From: Myxococcota bacterium
Lineage (GTDB): Bacteria > Myxococcota_A > UBA9160 > UBA4427
Reading direction: 5' to 3'
Length of the DNA stretch: 35,285 nucleotides
NCBI GenBank assembly: GCA_028278345.1
Contig: JANQEL010000209.1
Span: 1-35,285, forward strand
Shown: positions 1 to 7,734 of the stretch, in pieces
How the letters are laid out: every line of letters starts with the position of its first letter
How positions within the stretch are numbered: position 1 is the first letter of the stretch
Position numbers and translations under genes: made by a program
The notes under the pieces: generated by a model
The model's database searches: none
What the model was told of the DNA's origin: nothing
Seen by the model: the letters and a program-made list of their open reading frames with translations, nothing else

Positions 1-510
1 GATACACTGGCGGAGAAGCGACGACGACTCGAGCGCGCCGGCCTAAGCTGCCCAGACAATCTCGAGTTCGTGCCCATCGACTTCGAGCACCAGTCGCTCG
101 ACGAGGTACTCGCGCGCTCGAGCTTCATCCCCGCGGAGCCGTCATTCTTCAGCTGGCTCGGAGTCGTCGTCTACCTGACTTCCGATGCGATCGACACGGC
201 GCTGCGATCGATCCAGTCCGTCGCGGCGCCAGGTAGCGAGTTGGTGTTCGACTACATGCTGCCCGACCACCTCGTAGACCCGCGAGAGCGGGGCGCAATC
301 GACTTCGTTCGCCGACTCGGCGTGCGCCGAGGTGAGCCCTACGTCAGCTACTTCGAGCCACAGCACATCGCGACAACATTGTCGGAGAGAGGCTTTCGGG
401 TGCTAGAGGATGTCTCGCCGAGCAGCCAGCACGCGAGATACTTTTCCGGTCGGGAAGACGATCTTCGGCCTTGGGCGTCATCGCACTTCATTCACGCCGA
501 GAAGGCATAG
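1..510 (+). CDS. Class I SAM-dependent methyltransferase, LCM/TIGR00027-like (C-terminal part)
   Basis: The reading frame is open from the first base, so the true start lies outside the window; 169 codons are visible. A GTG at 70 is internal, because the residues before it (through NLEFVPIDFE) are already typical of the family. The segment fits the leucine carboxyl methyltransferase-like family of class I SAM-dependent methyltransferases: VPIDFE, then FFSWLGVVVYL, then a PGSELVFDY strand. These proteins methylate small molecules or carboxyl groups using S-adenosylmethionine; the substrate here is unknown. This is the leftmost cassette of the array and is followed by attC1. Family call is fairly sure, function is not. 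Confidence 0.75.
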   Translation, partial: DTLAEKRRRLERAGLSCPDNLEFVPIDFEHQSLDEVLARSSFIPAEPSFFSWLGVVVYLTSDAIDTALRSIQSVAAPGSELVFDYMLPDHLVDPRERGAIDFVRRLGVRRGEPYVSYFEPQHIATTLSERGFRVLEDVSPSSQHARYFSGREDDLRPWASSHFIHAEKA

Positions 511-595
511 GCCGAGCCCGGCCGCACGAACATGCGACGCTGCGGGTGAACGGACCGCATGTCGCGCAGGTAGTCAAACGCCCGACCCACACGCC

Positions 596-725
596 GCCCA
601 ACAAGCCGTTGCCGCGGACGTGGCAACGCTGTGCCGGTACCACGCGTGTTAGTATTGCGGAGTCTCAGGCGTCAAGCGCCGCGGTGCAAGGTTGTGTCAC
701 GCCGCTGAACGCCGATCCGTTAGGC
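596..725 (+). repeat. attC site 1
   Basis: R'' is GCCCAAC (596-602) and R' is GTTAGGC (719-725), a canonical and complementary pair. Length is 130 bp. Its central part does not match either of the two subfamilies formed by the other sites. It follows the methyltransferase by 85 bp, and the next gene starts 8 bp after R'. Confidence 0.85.
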
Positions 726-733
726 GGACGAGC

Positions 734-1195
734 ATGCGATGGTCTGCGGGGTTGTTTGTACTGGTGCTCGTGGGGTGTGCTACCGCAGACGAAGAGTCGA
801 TGAGTATCTTGTTCGACTTCCTTGAAGACGCCCAGGACAAAGGCGGCATCGTTGAGATCTGCCCGCCCGGGGAGTCATTCGCCATCCTTCACTTTGACGG
901 TCCACCGCACGTCGCCACCGACTGCCTCTCGAATACCTTCGAACAAGGGCTACCCAATTGCGAAGATGACGTTGAGTGGCCAACCCTAGATTCTCAGGAT
1001 GCGATATGCCGGGCGTACGAGCAATTTCGGCCTCACGTCGACGCGCTTGGTACCGAGTTTCTAGTGAGCTCCTTGAACCAAGACAGTCAGTGGCGGGTCG
1101 AGTTCGCGACTCTTGGTCCCGCAGAGTCGCGTCGCGTCTTGCGAGTGGTGCTCCCTGTTGATCCGTCCAAGAGGCCCTTCGCCATCGTTCGATAG
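734..1195 (+). CDS. Cassette-encoded lipoprotein of unknown function
   Basis: 153 residues. I chose the ATG at 734 because it lies 8 bp after attC1; the upstream ATG at 692 would put coding sequence inside the attC. The N-terminus is a lipoprotein signal peptide (residues 1-14) ending in a lipobox LVGC, with Cys15 as the lipidation site, so the product should be anchored to a membrane and face the periplasm. The mature part is acidic and soluble, with several cysteines (for example around DCLSNTFEQ and LPNCEDD). I recognise no family. As cassette cargo it is probably expressed from a distant promoter or read-through. Confidence 0.75.
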   Translation: MRWSAGLFVLVLVGCATADEESMSILFDFLEDAQDKGGIVEICPPGESFAILHFDGPPHVATDCLSNTFEQGLPNCEDDVEWPTLDSQDAICRAYEQFRPHVDALGTEFLVSSLNQDSQWRVEFATLGPAESRRVLRVVLPVDPSKRPFAIVR

Positions 1196-1217
1196 CTCTA
1201 GGCGACGCGGGCTCGCC

Positions 1218-1349
1218 GCCTAACAAGTTGTTGGAGACAGGCGCGTCACATCTGGGCGTCGGCAACGTGGTAGCCTTCTTACATTGACAGCTATTGGCCT
1301 GGCGCCGCTCCGAGGCGAGTCGCGCTGCTCATCAACCGATCCGTCAGGC
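1218..1349 (+). repeat. attC site 2 (subfamily B)
   Basis: R'' is GCCTAAC (1218-1224). R' is GTCAGGC (1343-1349), with GTC where GTT is usual. Length 132 bp. The centre carries the subfamily-B signature GTGGTAGCCTTCT, shared with attC5, 8, 10 and 11. Confidence 0.85.
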
Positions 1350-1383
1350 GGACAGCTCGTTGCTCGAAAAGGAGAGCGATCCC

Positions 1384-1779
1384 GTGAGCGCCTTCGAACT
1401 TGATGCTCTCAGGAAGCATCCTGACCCTGGCCCGGTCACGATGCTCAACCTCCTGAAGTTCCGCGATGAGTCACTCGACGGTACCGGTACCGGTCGAGAG
1501 GCATACGACCGCTACGCAGCTGTCGCGGTCAAGCTCATCCGAGAGCGCGGCGGCAACGTCTTGTGGGTTGGCTCAGTCGACCATCCGGCCCTCCACGAAG
1601 GTGGCGACGTCGACTGGGATATGGCGCAGCTTGTCTTCTATCCAAGTCGCGAAGCGTTTATCGACATGGTCACGAGTTCCGAGTACATCGAAGCCAATCG
1701 TCATCGGTCGAACGGAACGGAGAAGCATGCCATTGTGGCATGCACCACGTCCTATTCGTCAACGCTTCCGAGCGACTAG
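1384..1779 (+). CDS. DUF1330 family protein
   Basis: 131 residues. The start is GTG 1384, with a good ribosome-binding site (AAAAGGAGA) about 8 bp upstream; this is one of the few cassette genes with a clear Shine-Dalgarno. The N-terminal GPVTMLNLLKFR, a central GREAYDRYA, and the later YPSREAF with a following DM and EY are the DUF1330 signature. This is a small ferredoxin-like-fold family related to dimeric alpha-beta barrel proteins. No enzymatic activity is established for most members. The product should be cytoplasmic; its role in the cassette is unknown. Confidence 0.85.
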   Translation: MSAFELDALRKHPDPGPVTMLNLLKFRDESLDGTGTGREAYDRYAAVAVKLIRERGGNVLWVGSVDHPALHEGGDVDWDMAQLVFYPSREAFIDMVTSSEYIEANRHRSNGTEKHAIVACTTSYSSTLPSD

Positions 1780-1852
1780 CGACCCTGAGTTCAGCGGCGC
1801 GCGCTTGGGTGACCAGGAGTCGAGACGTCTGCCCAATCGACGCTCCGCTGCC

Positions 1853-1984
1853 GCCCATCAAGCTGTTGGAGACGGACACCACCGCATTTGGGCGTACGCG
1901 AAATGCTACGCTCCCCCGCGTAGTCCACTTGCTAGAGAGCGAGCGCCGCAGCAGGCTGCAGCGCTCATCAGCCATCCGTTGGGC
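1853..1984 (+). repeat. attC site 3 (subfamily A)
   Basis: R'' is GCCCATC (1853-1859), in which the invariant AAC has become ATC. R' is canonical GTTGGGC (1978-1984). Length 132 bp. The centre carries the subfamily-A signature GGGCGTACG then ATGCTACGCT, shared with attC4 and more loosely with attC6, 7 and 9. Confidence 0.85.
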
Positions 1985-2003
1985 GGACAGCGTAGAAGAC
2001 ACC

Positions 2004-2387
2004 ATGGACGAGCGAACCCGTTCCGCCAATTGCGCATGCGGTCAGCTCTCCGCTGTCTGTGTTGGCGAACCAGTGTCGGTGTCCGCGTGTCATTGTCTCG
2101 AGTGCCAACGAAGAACAGGCAGCTCGTTCGGAATCGCTGCGTTCTTTCAGCGAGCCAGAGTTCAGCTCCAGGGTGTATCTACGTGCTACGAACGGCGCTC
2201 AGATAGCGGTTTTCAGGTCTCGTTCCACTTCTGTCCACAGTGTGGCTCCACTGTCTATTGGTATCCCGCCCGAAAACAGGACGTAGTGGCCGTCGCAGTC
2301 GGAGCCTTTGCCGACCCTGAGTTCCCTGCTCCAACGAAGTCAGTGTCCGAAGAGCACCGACACCTTTGGCTCAAATCTCCGGTCTGA
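2004..2387 (+). CDS. GFA/CENP-V zinc-domain protein
   Basis: 127 residues from ATG 2004, 19 bp after attC3. Cysteines sit where the GFA (glutathione-dependent formaldehyde-activating enzyme-like, CENP-V) fold binds zinc: Cys10 and Cys12 (CACG), the CHCLEC cluster (Cys29, 31, 34), and Cys77/Cys80 (FCPQCGS). The family is named after an S-hydroxymethyl-glutathione synthase, but most members have no proven activity, so the substrate is open. Two more GFA genes lie downstream at 13,030 and 14,215, outside the recognisable array. The full zinc set is present, so the product should fold normally. Confidence 0.88.
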   Translation: MDERTRSANCACGQLSAVCVGEPVSVSACHCLECQRRTGSSFGIAAFFQRARVQLQGVSTCYERRSDSGFQVSFHFCPQCGSTVYWYPARKQDVVAVAVGAFADPEFPAPTKSVSEEHRHLWLKSPV

Positions 2388-2398
2388 CCGCGGCCGCA

Positions 2399-2531
2399 GC
2401 CCAACGAGCCGTTGGAGACGGAAACGGCCGCGCTTGGGCGTACGCCAATTGCTACGCTCCCATTCGTAGTTCACGTGCTGAAGGTCGAGCGCCGCGGCAG
2501 GCCGCGCCGCTCAACAGCCAATCCGTTAGGC
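2399..2531 (+). repeat. attC site 4 (subfamily A)
   Basis: R'' GCCCAAC (2399-2405) and R' GTTAGGC (2525-2531) are both canonical. Length 133 bp. One of the best-preserved sites in the array. Confidence 0.88.
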
Positions 2532-2538
2532 GGCGCGA

Positions 2539-3012
2539 GTGACGATTCAAGAGCTTGGAAGCCTCGGCGAGCTGGTTGGAGCACTCGCGACAGTCGCAAC
2601 CCTCGTTTATCTCGCGACGCAGATCCGCCAGAACACGAAGGCCGTGAGAGTCTCGTCACATCACTCGGTCACCGACTCCTTCAATCAGATCAACGCGATC
2701 ATCGGTACCAACCCGTCGTCCGCCAGGATCTTCCGGTTGGGCCTGGAATCGCCGGACTCCCTCGACGACGACGAACGATTCTCATTCGGCTATCTGATGC
2801 TGGCCTACATGCGCGTGTTTGAAACTCTCTACTACCAAAAGGGAGCTGGCGCAGTCGAAGAGCAACTCTACGCATCCGAACAGAACAGCTTGAAATGGGC
2901 GTATAGCCACCCCGGTGCACGCTCCTGGTGGCAGACGAATACGATTTCTTTCAGCCCGGAGTTTCGTGCTGAGATCGATGCGTTGATCGCTGAAGTCTCG
3001 GACGCTGCCTAA
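2539..3012 (+). CDS. Membrane-anchored protein of unknown function
   Basis: 157 residues. GTG 2539 lies 7 bp after attC4, and no earlier start could be used without entering the attC. Residues about 9-27 (ELVGALATVATLVYLATQI) form one N-terminal membrane helix, followed by QIRQNTKAVR, an arrangement common in an uncharacterised family of bacterial membrane-anchored proteins. The remaining 125 residues are soluble and mostly helical. The topology is consistent with a single-pass anchor. The stop codon TAA lies inside the R'' box of attC5. Function unknown. Confidence 0.75.
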   Translation: MTIQELGSLGELVGALATVATLVYLATQIRQNTKAVRVSSHHSVTDSFNQINAIIGTNPSSARIFRLGLESPDSLDDDERFSFGYLMLAYMRVFETLYYQKGAGAVEEQLYASEQNSLKWAYSHPGARSWWQTNTISFSPEFRAEIDALIAEVSDAA

Positions 3013-3138
3013 CAAGTTGATGAAGTCCGTCGCGGCCACACCCGGGCGTTGGCATCGTGGTAGCCTTCTGGCATCAACCATTGTTGGCGTAGCGGGCCCC
3101 GCGGCGGGCCGCGCCGCTCAGCAGCCAGTCCGTCAGGC
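3007..3138 (+). repeat. attC site 5 (subfamily B)
   Basis: R'' GCCTAAC (3007-3013) contains the TAA stop of the preceding gene. R' is GTCAGGC (3132-3138). Length 132 bp. The centre has GTGGTAGCCTTCTGGCAT. Confidence 0.88.
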
Positions 3139-3156
3139 GGATACACGCGAACAAGC

Positions 3157-3654
3157 ATGAACAGTCGTGAGCTCGCGCAGTCTCTGTTCGCGGTTATTGG
3201 CGTCTGGCTCGTCGCTGAGGCCGTAACTTCTGTTCCCTTCGCGATCCAAATGATCGCGACCGCGTGGGATAGCAATGAAACCTCGGACACCCACGCACTT
3301 GGTGCATGGGTCAGCAGCCTCACCTTGAGAACAGTAGTTGGGTTGCTTCTAGTGTCTTTCCGCGATGCCCTCGCTAGCCGCTTCACCAGTTCGACCAGCG
3401 CAGTTGAGCAGATTCCAAGTGAGACGCTCCTGGCAACAGCGTTTGCTCTCGTGGGTGTCTACTACGTACTCGCCGGTCTCCCAGGCGTACTTGCGGCGGC
3501 AGTCTCGGGCGGCTTCTGGGGCATGAGCGCGTGGCAATTGGCCGGTGAGTCGGTATTCGAAACCCTTCTCGGAGGCGGGCTCTTCCTGGGCTCGCGCGGG
3601 CTTTCTCACTACTGGCATCGGCTTCGTAGTGCTGGCGCCGGCCGCGCCGCCTGA
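3157..3654 (+). CDS. Cassette-encoded integral membrane protein
   Basis: 165 residues from ATG 3157, 18 bp after attC5. Three clear hydrophobic helices can be seen (about residues 7-30, 48-68 and 88-115), with a probable fourth near 135-150 (LLGGGLFLGSRG). The C-terminus is short and basic. I do not recognise a family. The stop codon TGA lies inside the R'' box of attC6, so the last codons are set by the recombination site. Confidence 0.72.
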   Translation: MNSRELAQSLFAVIGVWLVAEAVTSVPFAIQMIATAWDSNETSDTHALGAWVSSLTLRTVVGLLLVSFRDALASRFTSSTSAVEQIPSETLLATAFALVGVYYVLAGLPGVLAAAVSGGFWGMSAWQLAGESVFETLLGGGLFLGSRGLSHYWHRLRSAGAGRAA

Positions 3655-3776
3655 CAAGCTGTTGGAGGCGGGCACGACCGCATGGGGTCGTGAGCGAACT
3701 GCTACTCTGCTTCGCGCAGCTACCTTGCTGAAGGGCGAGCGCCGCGACCGGCCGCTCAACAGCCAATCCGTCGGGC
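3649..3776 (+). repeat. attC site 6 (subfamily A)
   Basis: R'' is GCCTGAC (3649-3655) and R' is GTCGGGC (3770-3776). They can pair with each other but both depart from the AAC/GTT triplets. Length 128 bp, the shortest in the array. The preceding TGA stop is inside R''. Confidence 0.83.
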
Positions 3777-3796
3777 GGACATTGGCAGGAGGCGAA

Positions 3797-4249
3797 TTGA
3801 AGCGGGTGCCCCAGCTTCGCGATCTTTCGGATGACCACCACACGGGTCTTGTCCTCGCGATGCGCTGCAAGAAGGCCGCACGCGCCGATTCCGGTGCATC
3901 GCCCGAGATCGTCTGGGCAAACCTACTCGACGCGTTCGAACGTCATCTCGAGCCCCATTTCCGGATCGAAGAGGAGATCCTTGTCCCCGCACTTATCAGG
4001 ATCTCTGAATCCCGATTGGCCGATCGAATAGTGCGGGACCACGAGGAACTTCGTGCTATGCGAGGCGCCCGCGAGGTCGATCGAGAGCTGCTCGATCGGT
4101 TCGGCAAGCTGCTCGAGTCTCATATTCGCTACGAAGAGCGGCGAGTCTTCGAAAGCACTCAGCACCGCCTGCCGAACGAGACTCTTGACGCGATCGCTTC
4201 GGCCTGCGAATCGACGTCTCGCGACTGTTCGATCGAACTCGATGTGTAA
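3797..4249 (+). CDS. Hemerythrin HHE-domain protein
   Basis: 150 residues from TTG 3797, chosen because AGGAGG (3788-3793) sits just upstream and no ATG or GTG fits better between attC6 and the domain. The protein is a four-helix hemerythrin-like domain. Candidate ligands for a di-iron centre are His14/His15 (DDHH), His50, His54 and Glu58 (RHLEPHFRIEEE), His82 (DHEEL) and His109/Glu113 (SHIRYEE). Proteins of this type bind oxygen, sense redox state or help repair iron centres; the sequence does not say which. Cytoplasmic, no signal peptide. Confidence 0.87.
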   Translation: MKRVPQLRDLSDDHHTGLVLAMRCKKAARADSGASPEIVWANLLDAFERHLEPHFRIEEEILVPALIRISESRLADRIVRDHEELRAMRGAREVDRELLDRFGKLLESHIRYEERRVFESTQHRLPNETLDAIASACESTSRDCSIELDV

Positions 4250-4258
4250 CGTCGCGCT

Positions 4259-4391
4259 GCCCAACAAGCGGTTGGAGGCGGACGCGGCCACACCTGGGCG
4301 TTTGCACGGGCTATGCTGCTTTACGTAGTCAACTTGTTGAGCGGCCCACGCCTGCGGCAGGCCGCACCGCCCAAAAGCCGATCCGCCAGGC
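4259..4391 (+). repeat. attC site 7 (subfamily A, R' damaged)
   Basis: R'' is canonical GCCCAAC (4259-4265). At the R' position the sequence is GCCAGGC (4385-4391), lacking the GTT where strand exchange occurs. Length 133 bp. Probably a poor recombination substrate. Confidence 0.8.
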
Positions 4392-4409
4392 GGACGCTCG
4401 GAGCATTCG

Positions 4410-5069
4410 ATGGAAACGCAGATTTCGCCGTCGCAGACGGCGCTGATCGTCATCGATATGCAGCGGTACTTCGTGCATCCCGAGTACCCGCTCGGAAAGT
4501 TCGTACAGATGGGGGCGCCCGAACTTGCGTCTCAGTACTACGAACGGCTCGATGGCATCGTCATTCCCAACATTCAACGGTTGCTGAGTGCGAGCAGGGC
4601 ACGCGAAGTGAACGTGGTATTCACCGAGTTCGGGTCGCTCCGCGAAGACGGGGCGGACCTGCCAGGCTGGGCGCGCAGGCACAACGAAGTTGCACAGGAA
4701 ACAGTGGGCAGCGCAGTCTACCCGCCGTTTTCGGACCCGAGCTGCAGGATCGACGAGTCACTCGCTCCCCTTCCCGGTGAGCTCGTTGTGCAGAAGACGA
4801 CCAGCGGACTGGTCAACTCGACGAAGATCGACCAAACGTTGCGAGTTCTGGGAATCGATACTGTGATCGTCGTGGGCGTTGCGACCGACGTATGCGTCGC
4901 ACAAGCAACTCGAGAACTTGGCGATCGCGACTTCAATGCGTTTGCCGTTTCGGATGCGTGTGCGACGTTCGATCCACAGTGTCACGAAGCCGCCCTCAGA
5001 ACGATCGGTGTGACCTTCGGAACTGTCTTGGACACTGCCGACGCCCTCGTTCGCTTGGGCGCCGCCTGA
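4410..5069 (+). CDS. Isochorismatase-fold cysteine hydrolase
   Basis: 219 residues from ATG 4410, with GGAG about 8 bp upstream. The catalytic triad of the isochorismatase/nicotinamidase-like family is present: Asp16 (VIDMQ), Lys129 (VQKTTSG) and Cys162 (ATDVCV), the last preceded by the usual cis-peptide region. These enzymes hydrolyse C-N or ester bonds in small molecules such as nicotinamide, N-carbamoyl compounds or isochorismate. The substrate cannot be read from sequence. Cytoplasmic. The TGA stop is inside R'' of attC8. A degradative or salvage role is plausible for this cargo. Confidence 0.9.
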   Translation: METQISPSQTALIVIDMQRYFVHPEYPLGKFVQMGAPELASQYYERLDGIVIPNIQRLLSASRAREVNVVFTEFGSLREDGADLPGWARRHNEVAQETVGSAVYPPFSDPSCRIDESLAPLPGELVVQKTTSGLVNSTKIDQTLRVLGIDTVIVVGVATDVCVAQATRELGDRDFNAFAVSDACATFDPQCHEAALRTIGVTFGTVLDTADALVRLGAA

Positions 5070-5195
5070 CAAGTCGTTGTAGACACACGCGCCACATCCG
5101 GGAATGAGCGTCGTGGTTGCCTTCTGGCATTGAATGCTGTGGGTCTGAGGTTGCTCGGCGGCGTACCGCGCCGCTCAACAGCAGATCCGTCAAGA
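5064..5195 (+). repeat. attC site 8 (subfamily B, R' damaged)
   Basis: R'' GCCTGAC (5064-5070) contains the TGA stop of the isochorismatase-like gene. The R' position reads GTCAAGA (5189-5195), a poor match. Length 132 bp. The centre carries GTGGTTGCCTTCTGGCAT. Confidence 0.8.
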
Positions 5196-5222
5196 GCGCA
5201 GGTCGTCTGAGTGGGCTCTTGG

Positions 5223-5507
5223 CTACCTCTCCCGCGTCGAATCCAAGGAACTGGGGACTGTGCCGTCCCAATAGCAGCGCTCACAGCGCCCACTGCTCAT
5301 CACGTGGTCGCAGTTTCGATATCCGTGCAACCTGTGTGCACACTCAGGGCACAGCCGCTTCATTTCGCTGCTGTCTGCGTAGTACTCGCTCGCGCACTCG
5401 TCGCAGGTCGCTGTGGGGCGGGTGGCTGCGGGCGCACTGCCTCTCGCCTCGAACTCTTCCCGGCTCAGGAAGTAGACCCCAGCGCTGTCCAGTTCGGGTG
5501 CGTTCAC
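5223..5507 (-). CDS. Small zinc-ribbon-like protein, reverse orientation in cassette
   Basis: 94 residues on the minus strand from GTG 5507, the furthest upstream start before an in-frame stop. It has paired cysteines typical of zinc ribbons: CDEC (about residues 35-38), CPEC (about 53-56), a single Cys before DHVMSSG, then CERCYWDG. No family is recognised. It is the only cassette gene clearly opposed to the array, so it must have its own promoter; reverse cassettes elsewhere often carry their own. The tidy cysteine spacing argues that it is real and not a shadow, since no + strand frame here looks like protein. Confidence 0.7.
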   Translation of the reverse strand: MNAPELDSAGVYFLSREEFEARGSAPAATRPTATCDECASEYYADSSEMKRLCPECAHRLHGYRNCDHVMSSGRCERCYWDGTVPSSLDSTRER

Positions 5508-5627
5508 ATTGCGAAGCTAGTCAGCTCGCGCTGCATCTTCTAGGTGCGGTGCAAATCGGGGTGGCGGAGCACTCGGGGTCTAGGTGCTCTGGCTCGCAGT
5601 AGTCCTGGCACTGCCTGTGCACGCTCG

Positions 5628-5987
5628 ATGGCCGTGATCGTCTATCCCCTGGTATCGGCAATAGCCATTCTCGCGTTCGTGTTCGTCGTGGTGAACGTCG
5701 GCTTCGCGGTGTCCCGGGTACGAGCGGGAAAACCCAAGACTGTCATGCTGGCGCCTTGGGCCGTCGACGAGATCCGCCGAGAAACCAACCTTGCCGGGTT
5801 GCTCATCGTCGCGGCCTTTGGGTTGTGGGTAATACTCGTCGTCGCAGCGAACCACGAGGCCTACGAGTCTCATGCTGAAGTCACCCTCCGAGCCGACATC
5901 GTAGAGTGGAGCCCTCGGAATCCTCCGCGCAGGGAGTTCCCCGACTTCTCGCCCTCCATTGAGCGTCGCGATCGGCTTCGCAAGTAG
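5628..5987 (+). CDS. Small two-helix membrane protein
   Basis: 119 residues from ATG 5628. Residues about 4-28 (VYPLVSAIAILAFVFVVVNV and onward) and about 62-78 (LLIVAAFGLWVILVVAA) are membrane helices. The N-terminus is hydrophobic at once and the C-terminus is polar with many charged residues. It shares the cassette with the reverse zinc-ribbon gene; the 120 bp between their starts is a natural place for a divergent promoter, although I see no convincing -35/-10 pair. Function unknown. Confidence 0.65.
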   Translation: MAVIVYPLVSAIAILAFVFVVVNVGFAVSRVRAGKPKTVMLAPWAVDEIRRETNLAGLLIVAAFGLWVILVVAANHEAYESHAEVTLRADIVEWSPRNPPRREFPDFSPSIERRDRLRK

Positions 5988-5994
5988 CGCCGCA

Positions 5995-6127
5995 GCCCAA
6001 CAAGCAGTTGGGGCCAGGCGCGGCCATATCTGGGCGGTTGCCAACTGCTACGTTTCCTCGCGCAGTTCACGTGCTGAAGAGCGAACGCCACGCCGGGCCG
6101 CGTCGCTCGACAGCCAGTCCGTTGGGC
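5995..6127 (+). repeat. attC site 9 (subfamily A)
   Basis: R'' GCCCAAC (5995-6001) and R' GTTGGGC (6121-6127) are canonical and perfectly complementary. Length 133 bp. The best-preserved site in the right half of the array. Confidence 0.88.
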
Positions 6128-6138
6128 GGACATGCGCC

Positions 6139-6687
6139 GTGCGCACACGCGTTCTTGCTTTCCTTTCGGTCCCATTACTCGCAGTGTCGACAGCGATTGC
6201 GATCGATCTGCCCAAAGCGCCGGCGGATTACTCCTGGCACCAGGTGCCCGAGATCAAGGGCGCCTTTCTGGTTCCATCAGGCTGGCACGTTCGCGAGGAA
6301 TTGGACGGCAAGACTCTCGCGATCTTCATTACGGAGAAGCCCTTCGAGCCACCGGAACAGTTCGAAACCGGGATGTCGGTCAATGTCTTTCGCGATACTC
6401 CGTCTGCACCGTCTCAGCTCAAGCAGATACTCGACCGTACCTGCAGCGCGCACGAGAAGCGCCTTCAGTTCAACGCGTCCCCGCCGTTCGCGCTCATGAC
6501 CTGTGAGTTCGATTCGCCTCGTGGCAATGACCTCGAGCCAGTGCGTGTCTTCCACCTTGGCATTGCGAACGTCGAAACCCGCACGAGCTACCTTGTCACG
6601 TTCGAAAGCCCTCTGCCTACCTGGCCTGAGGCGTGGAGAGTCGGAAAGCCAATGCTCGATACTCTCGTGCTCGAATCTGAGTTCTGA
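6139..6687 (+). CDS. Exported protein of unknown function
   Basis: 182 residues. I chose GTG 6139, 11 bp after attC9, because it opens directly into a signal peptide (VRTRVLAFLSVPLLAV, probable cleavage after about residue 21). An ATG at 6132 is in another frame. The mature protein is about 160 residues, with two cysteines (in RTCSA and MTCEF) that could form a disulphide in the periplasm. A WHVREE segment followed by alternating strands suggests a small beta-rich domain. No family recognised. The next gene follows after 57 bp without an attC, so both belong to one cassette. Confidence 0.7.
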   Translation: MRTRVLAFLSVPLLAVSTAIAIDLPKAPADYSWHQVPEIKGAFLVPSGWHVREELDGKTLAIFITEKPFEPPEQFETGMSVNVFRDTPSAPSQLKQILDRTCSAHEKRLQFNASPPFALMTCEFDSPRGNDLEPVRVFHLGIANVETRTSYLVTFESPLPTWPEAWRVGKPMLDTLVLESEF

Positions 6688-6744
6688 GGGGTTGCGCACT
6701 CTTCGTGCCACCGGCCGGCTGGCTGGCAATCGGCCGGAGGAGAG

Positions 6745-7257
6745 ATGACCGAAACACTCCGCAACTTCGCAGAGATTGGCATCGCGATCGCTGGGTTCAG
6801 TGCAATCGCCTCTGCGCTGAGATCACGGGTCTCGGGTTCGTGGTCGGAGAACGATCGGCTGGCTCTCTTGTCACTTCTCGAGACATCCGCGCTGGTCGTC
6901 TTCTTTGCGCTGATCCCACAGGTGCTCGGCCAGATCGTATCGAGTGAGAGCGTCCTCTGGGCCAGCTCGAATCTCGTGTACGCCGCCGTGCATTCTCTTC
7001 ACTATGTCGTTCAGGCGAGGCGAGTCCTCTCCCACACCGAGCCGAGCGAGGCTCCTCGGCCGGTGAGCCGTTCGACCGGTTGGGTGTTGTTTCTCGGGGG
7101 CATCCTGTTGATCGCAGCGCAGATCGTGTTCGCAATCCGCGGAGACCTCGAATGGCTCCGTTTCGTCTACCTCCTGGTTCTGACCTGGCATACGTGTGTA
7201 GCGGGCGTGATGTTCGGTGGACTGGTGTTGCGCTCGCTCCGAAGCGGTGCGGCCTGA
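6745..7257 (+). CDS. Four-helix membrane protein, AEI/AGFS family, copy 1
   Basis: 170 residues from ATG 6745, with a strong GGAGGAGAG site just upstream. Four hydrophobic segments are visible (about 8-25, 45-65, 112-132 and 140-162). The N-terminal signature FAEIGIAIAGFSAIASALR recurs as IAEVAAALAGFSGVAAAF in the gene at 7,886 and as MAEVSIALAGFSSLAAVLR in the gene at 25,029, and all three have a conserved LLET/LLNH/IVET helix next. I know no function for the family. The TGA stop is inside a truncated attC (7252-7258). Confidence 0.75.
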   Translation: MTETLRNFAEIGIAIAGFSAIASALRSRVSGSWSENDRLALLSLLETSALVVFFALIPQVLGQIVSSESVLWASSNLVYAAVHSLHYVVQARRVLSHTEPSEAPRPVSRSTGWVLFLGGILLIAAQIVFAIRGDLEWLRFVYLLVLTWHTCVAGVMFGGLVLRSLRSGAA

Positions 7258-7276
7258 CAAGTGGGTATTGGAACGG
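7252..7276 (+). repeat. Truncated attC remnant (left end only)
   Basis: GCCTGACAAG (7252-7261) matches the R'' end of attC6 and attC8 exactly, with the stop codon of the preceding gene inside it. The match fades within about 20 bp and the next coding region begins at once. There is no R' half. This looks like a deletion that fused two cassettes. Confidence 0.6.
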
Positions 7277-7734
7277 AGGTGCATATCGTTCCGTACGACA
7301 CCAACCACTTCGCCGAGTGCGAGGCGATCCTCTCCGCTCTCCCCGAGTGGTTCGGTATCCCCGAATCCAACGAAGAGTACCTGCGCAATCTCGGCAGACT
7401 CCCTACCTGGGTGGCTCTGCGCGACGCACGGGTCGTCGGCGTGATTGCTCTGGAGTGGCACTCGGACCAGTCGAGCGAGATCCAATTCATGGCCGTAGCG
7501 CCGAGTCTCCACCGAAGTGGAGTTGGTCGAGCTCTACTCGGTGACGCCGAATCCGAAGCGCGCGATGCCGGTGCCCGTTGGCTTCACGTGAAGACCCTGG
7601 CTCCCTCACATCCCGATCCCCACTACGCGCGGACGCGCGAGTTCTACCGAGCCATGGGTTTCGAACCGCTCTTCGAGAGCCCGACGATCTGGGGCTCGGA
7701 GAATCCCGCTCTCGTCATGGTGAAACGGGTCTAG
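7261..7734 (+). CDS. GNAT N-acetyltransferase (cassette-borne)
   Basis: 157 residues from GTG 7261; an in-frame GTG at 7279 gives a product six residues shorter and is an equal candidate. The acetyl-CoA pyrophosphate loop is visible as HRSGVGRAL after a hydrophobic strand (IQFMAVAPS), followed by an LHVKTLAP strand and REFYRAMGFEPL, a typical GNAT C-terminus. The acceptor is unknown; small-molecule or antibiotic acetylation is common among cassette GNATs but is only inference here. The N-terminal few codons come from the truncated attC, so the start may have been remodelled by the deletion. Confidence 0.88.
   Translation: MGIGTEVHIVPYDTNHFAECEAILSALPEWFGIPESNEEYLRNLGRLPTWVALRDARVVGVIALEWHSDQSSEIQFMAVAPSLHRSGVGRALLGDAESEARDAGARWLHVKTLAPSHPDPHYARTREFYRAMGFEPLFESPTIWGSENPALVMVKRV

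Noticed and set aside
692..733. Earlier start (ATG 692) for the lipoprotein gene
   Set aside because: It would put coding sequence across R' of attC1 and bury the signal peptide behind a basic stretch.
6132..6506. ATG 6132 and its 124-codon frame as the gene after attC9
   Set aside because: The product has no protein-like features, whereas the GTG 6139 frame begins with a clean signal peptide and runs to 6687.
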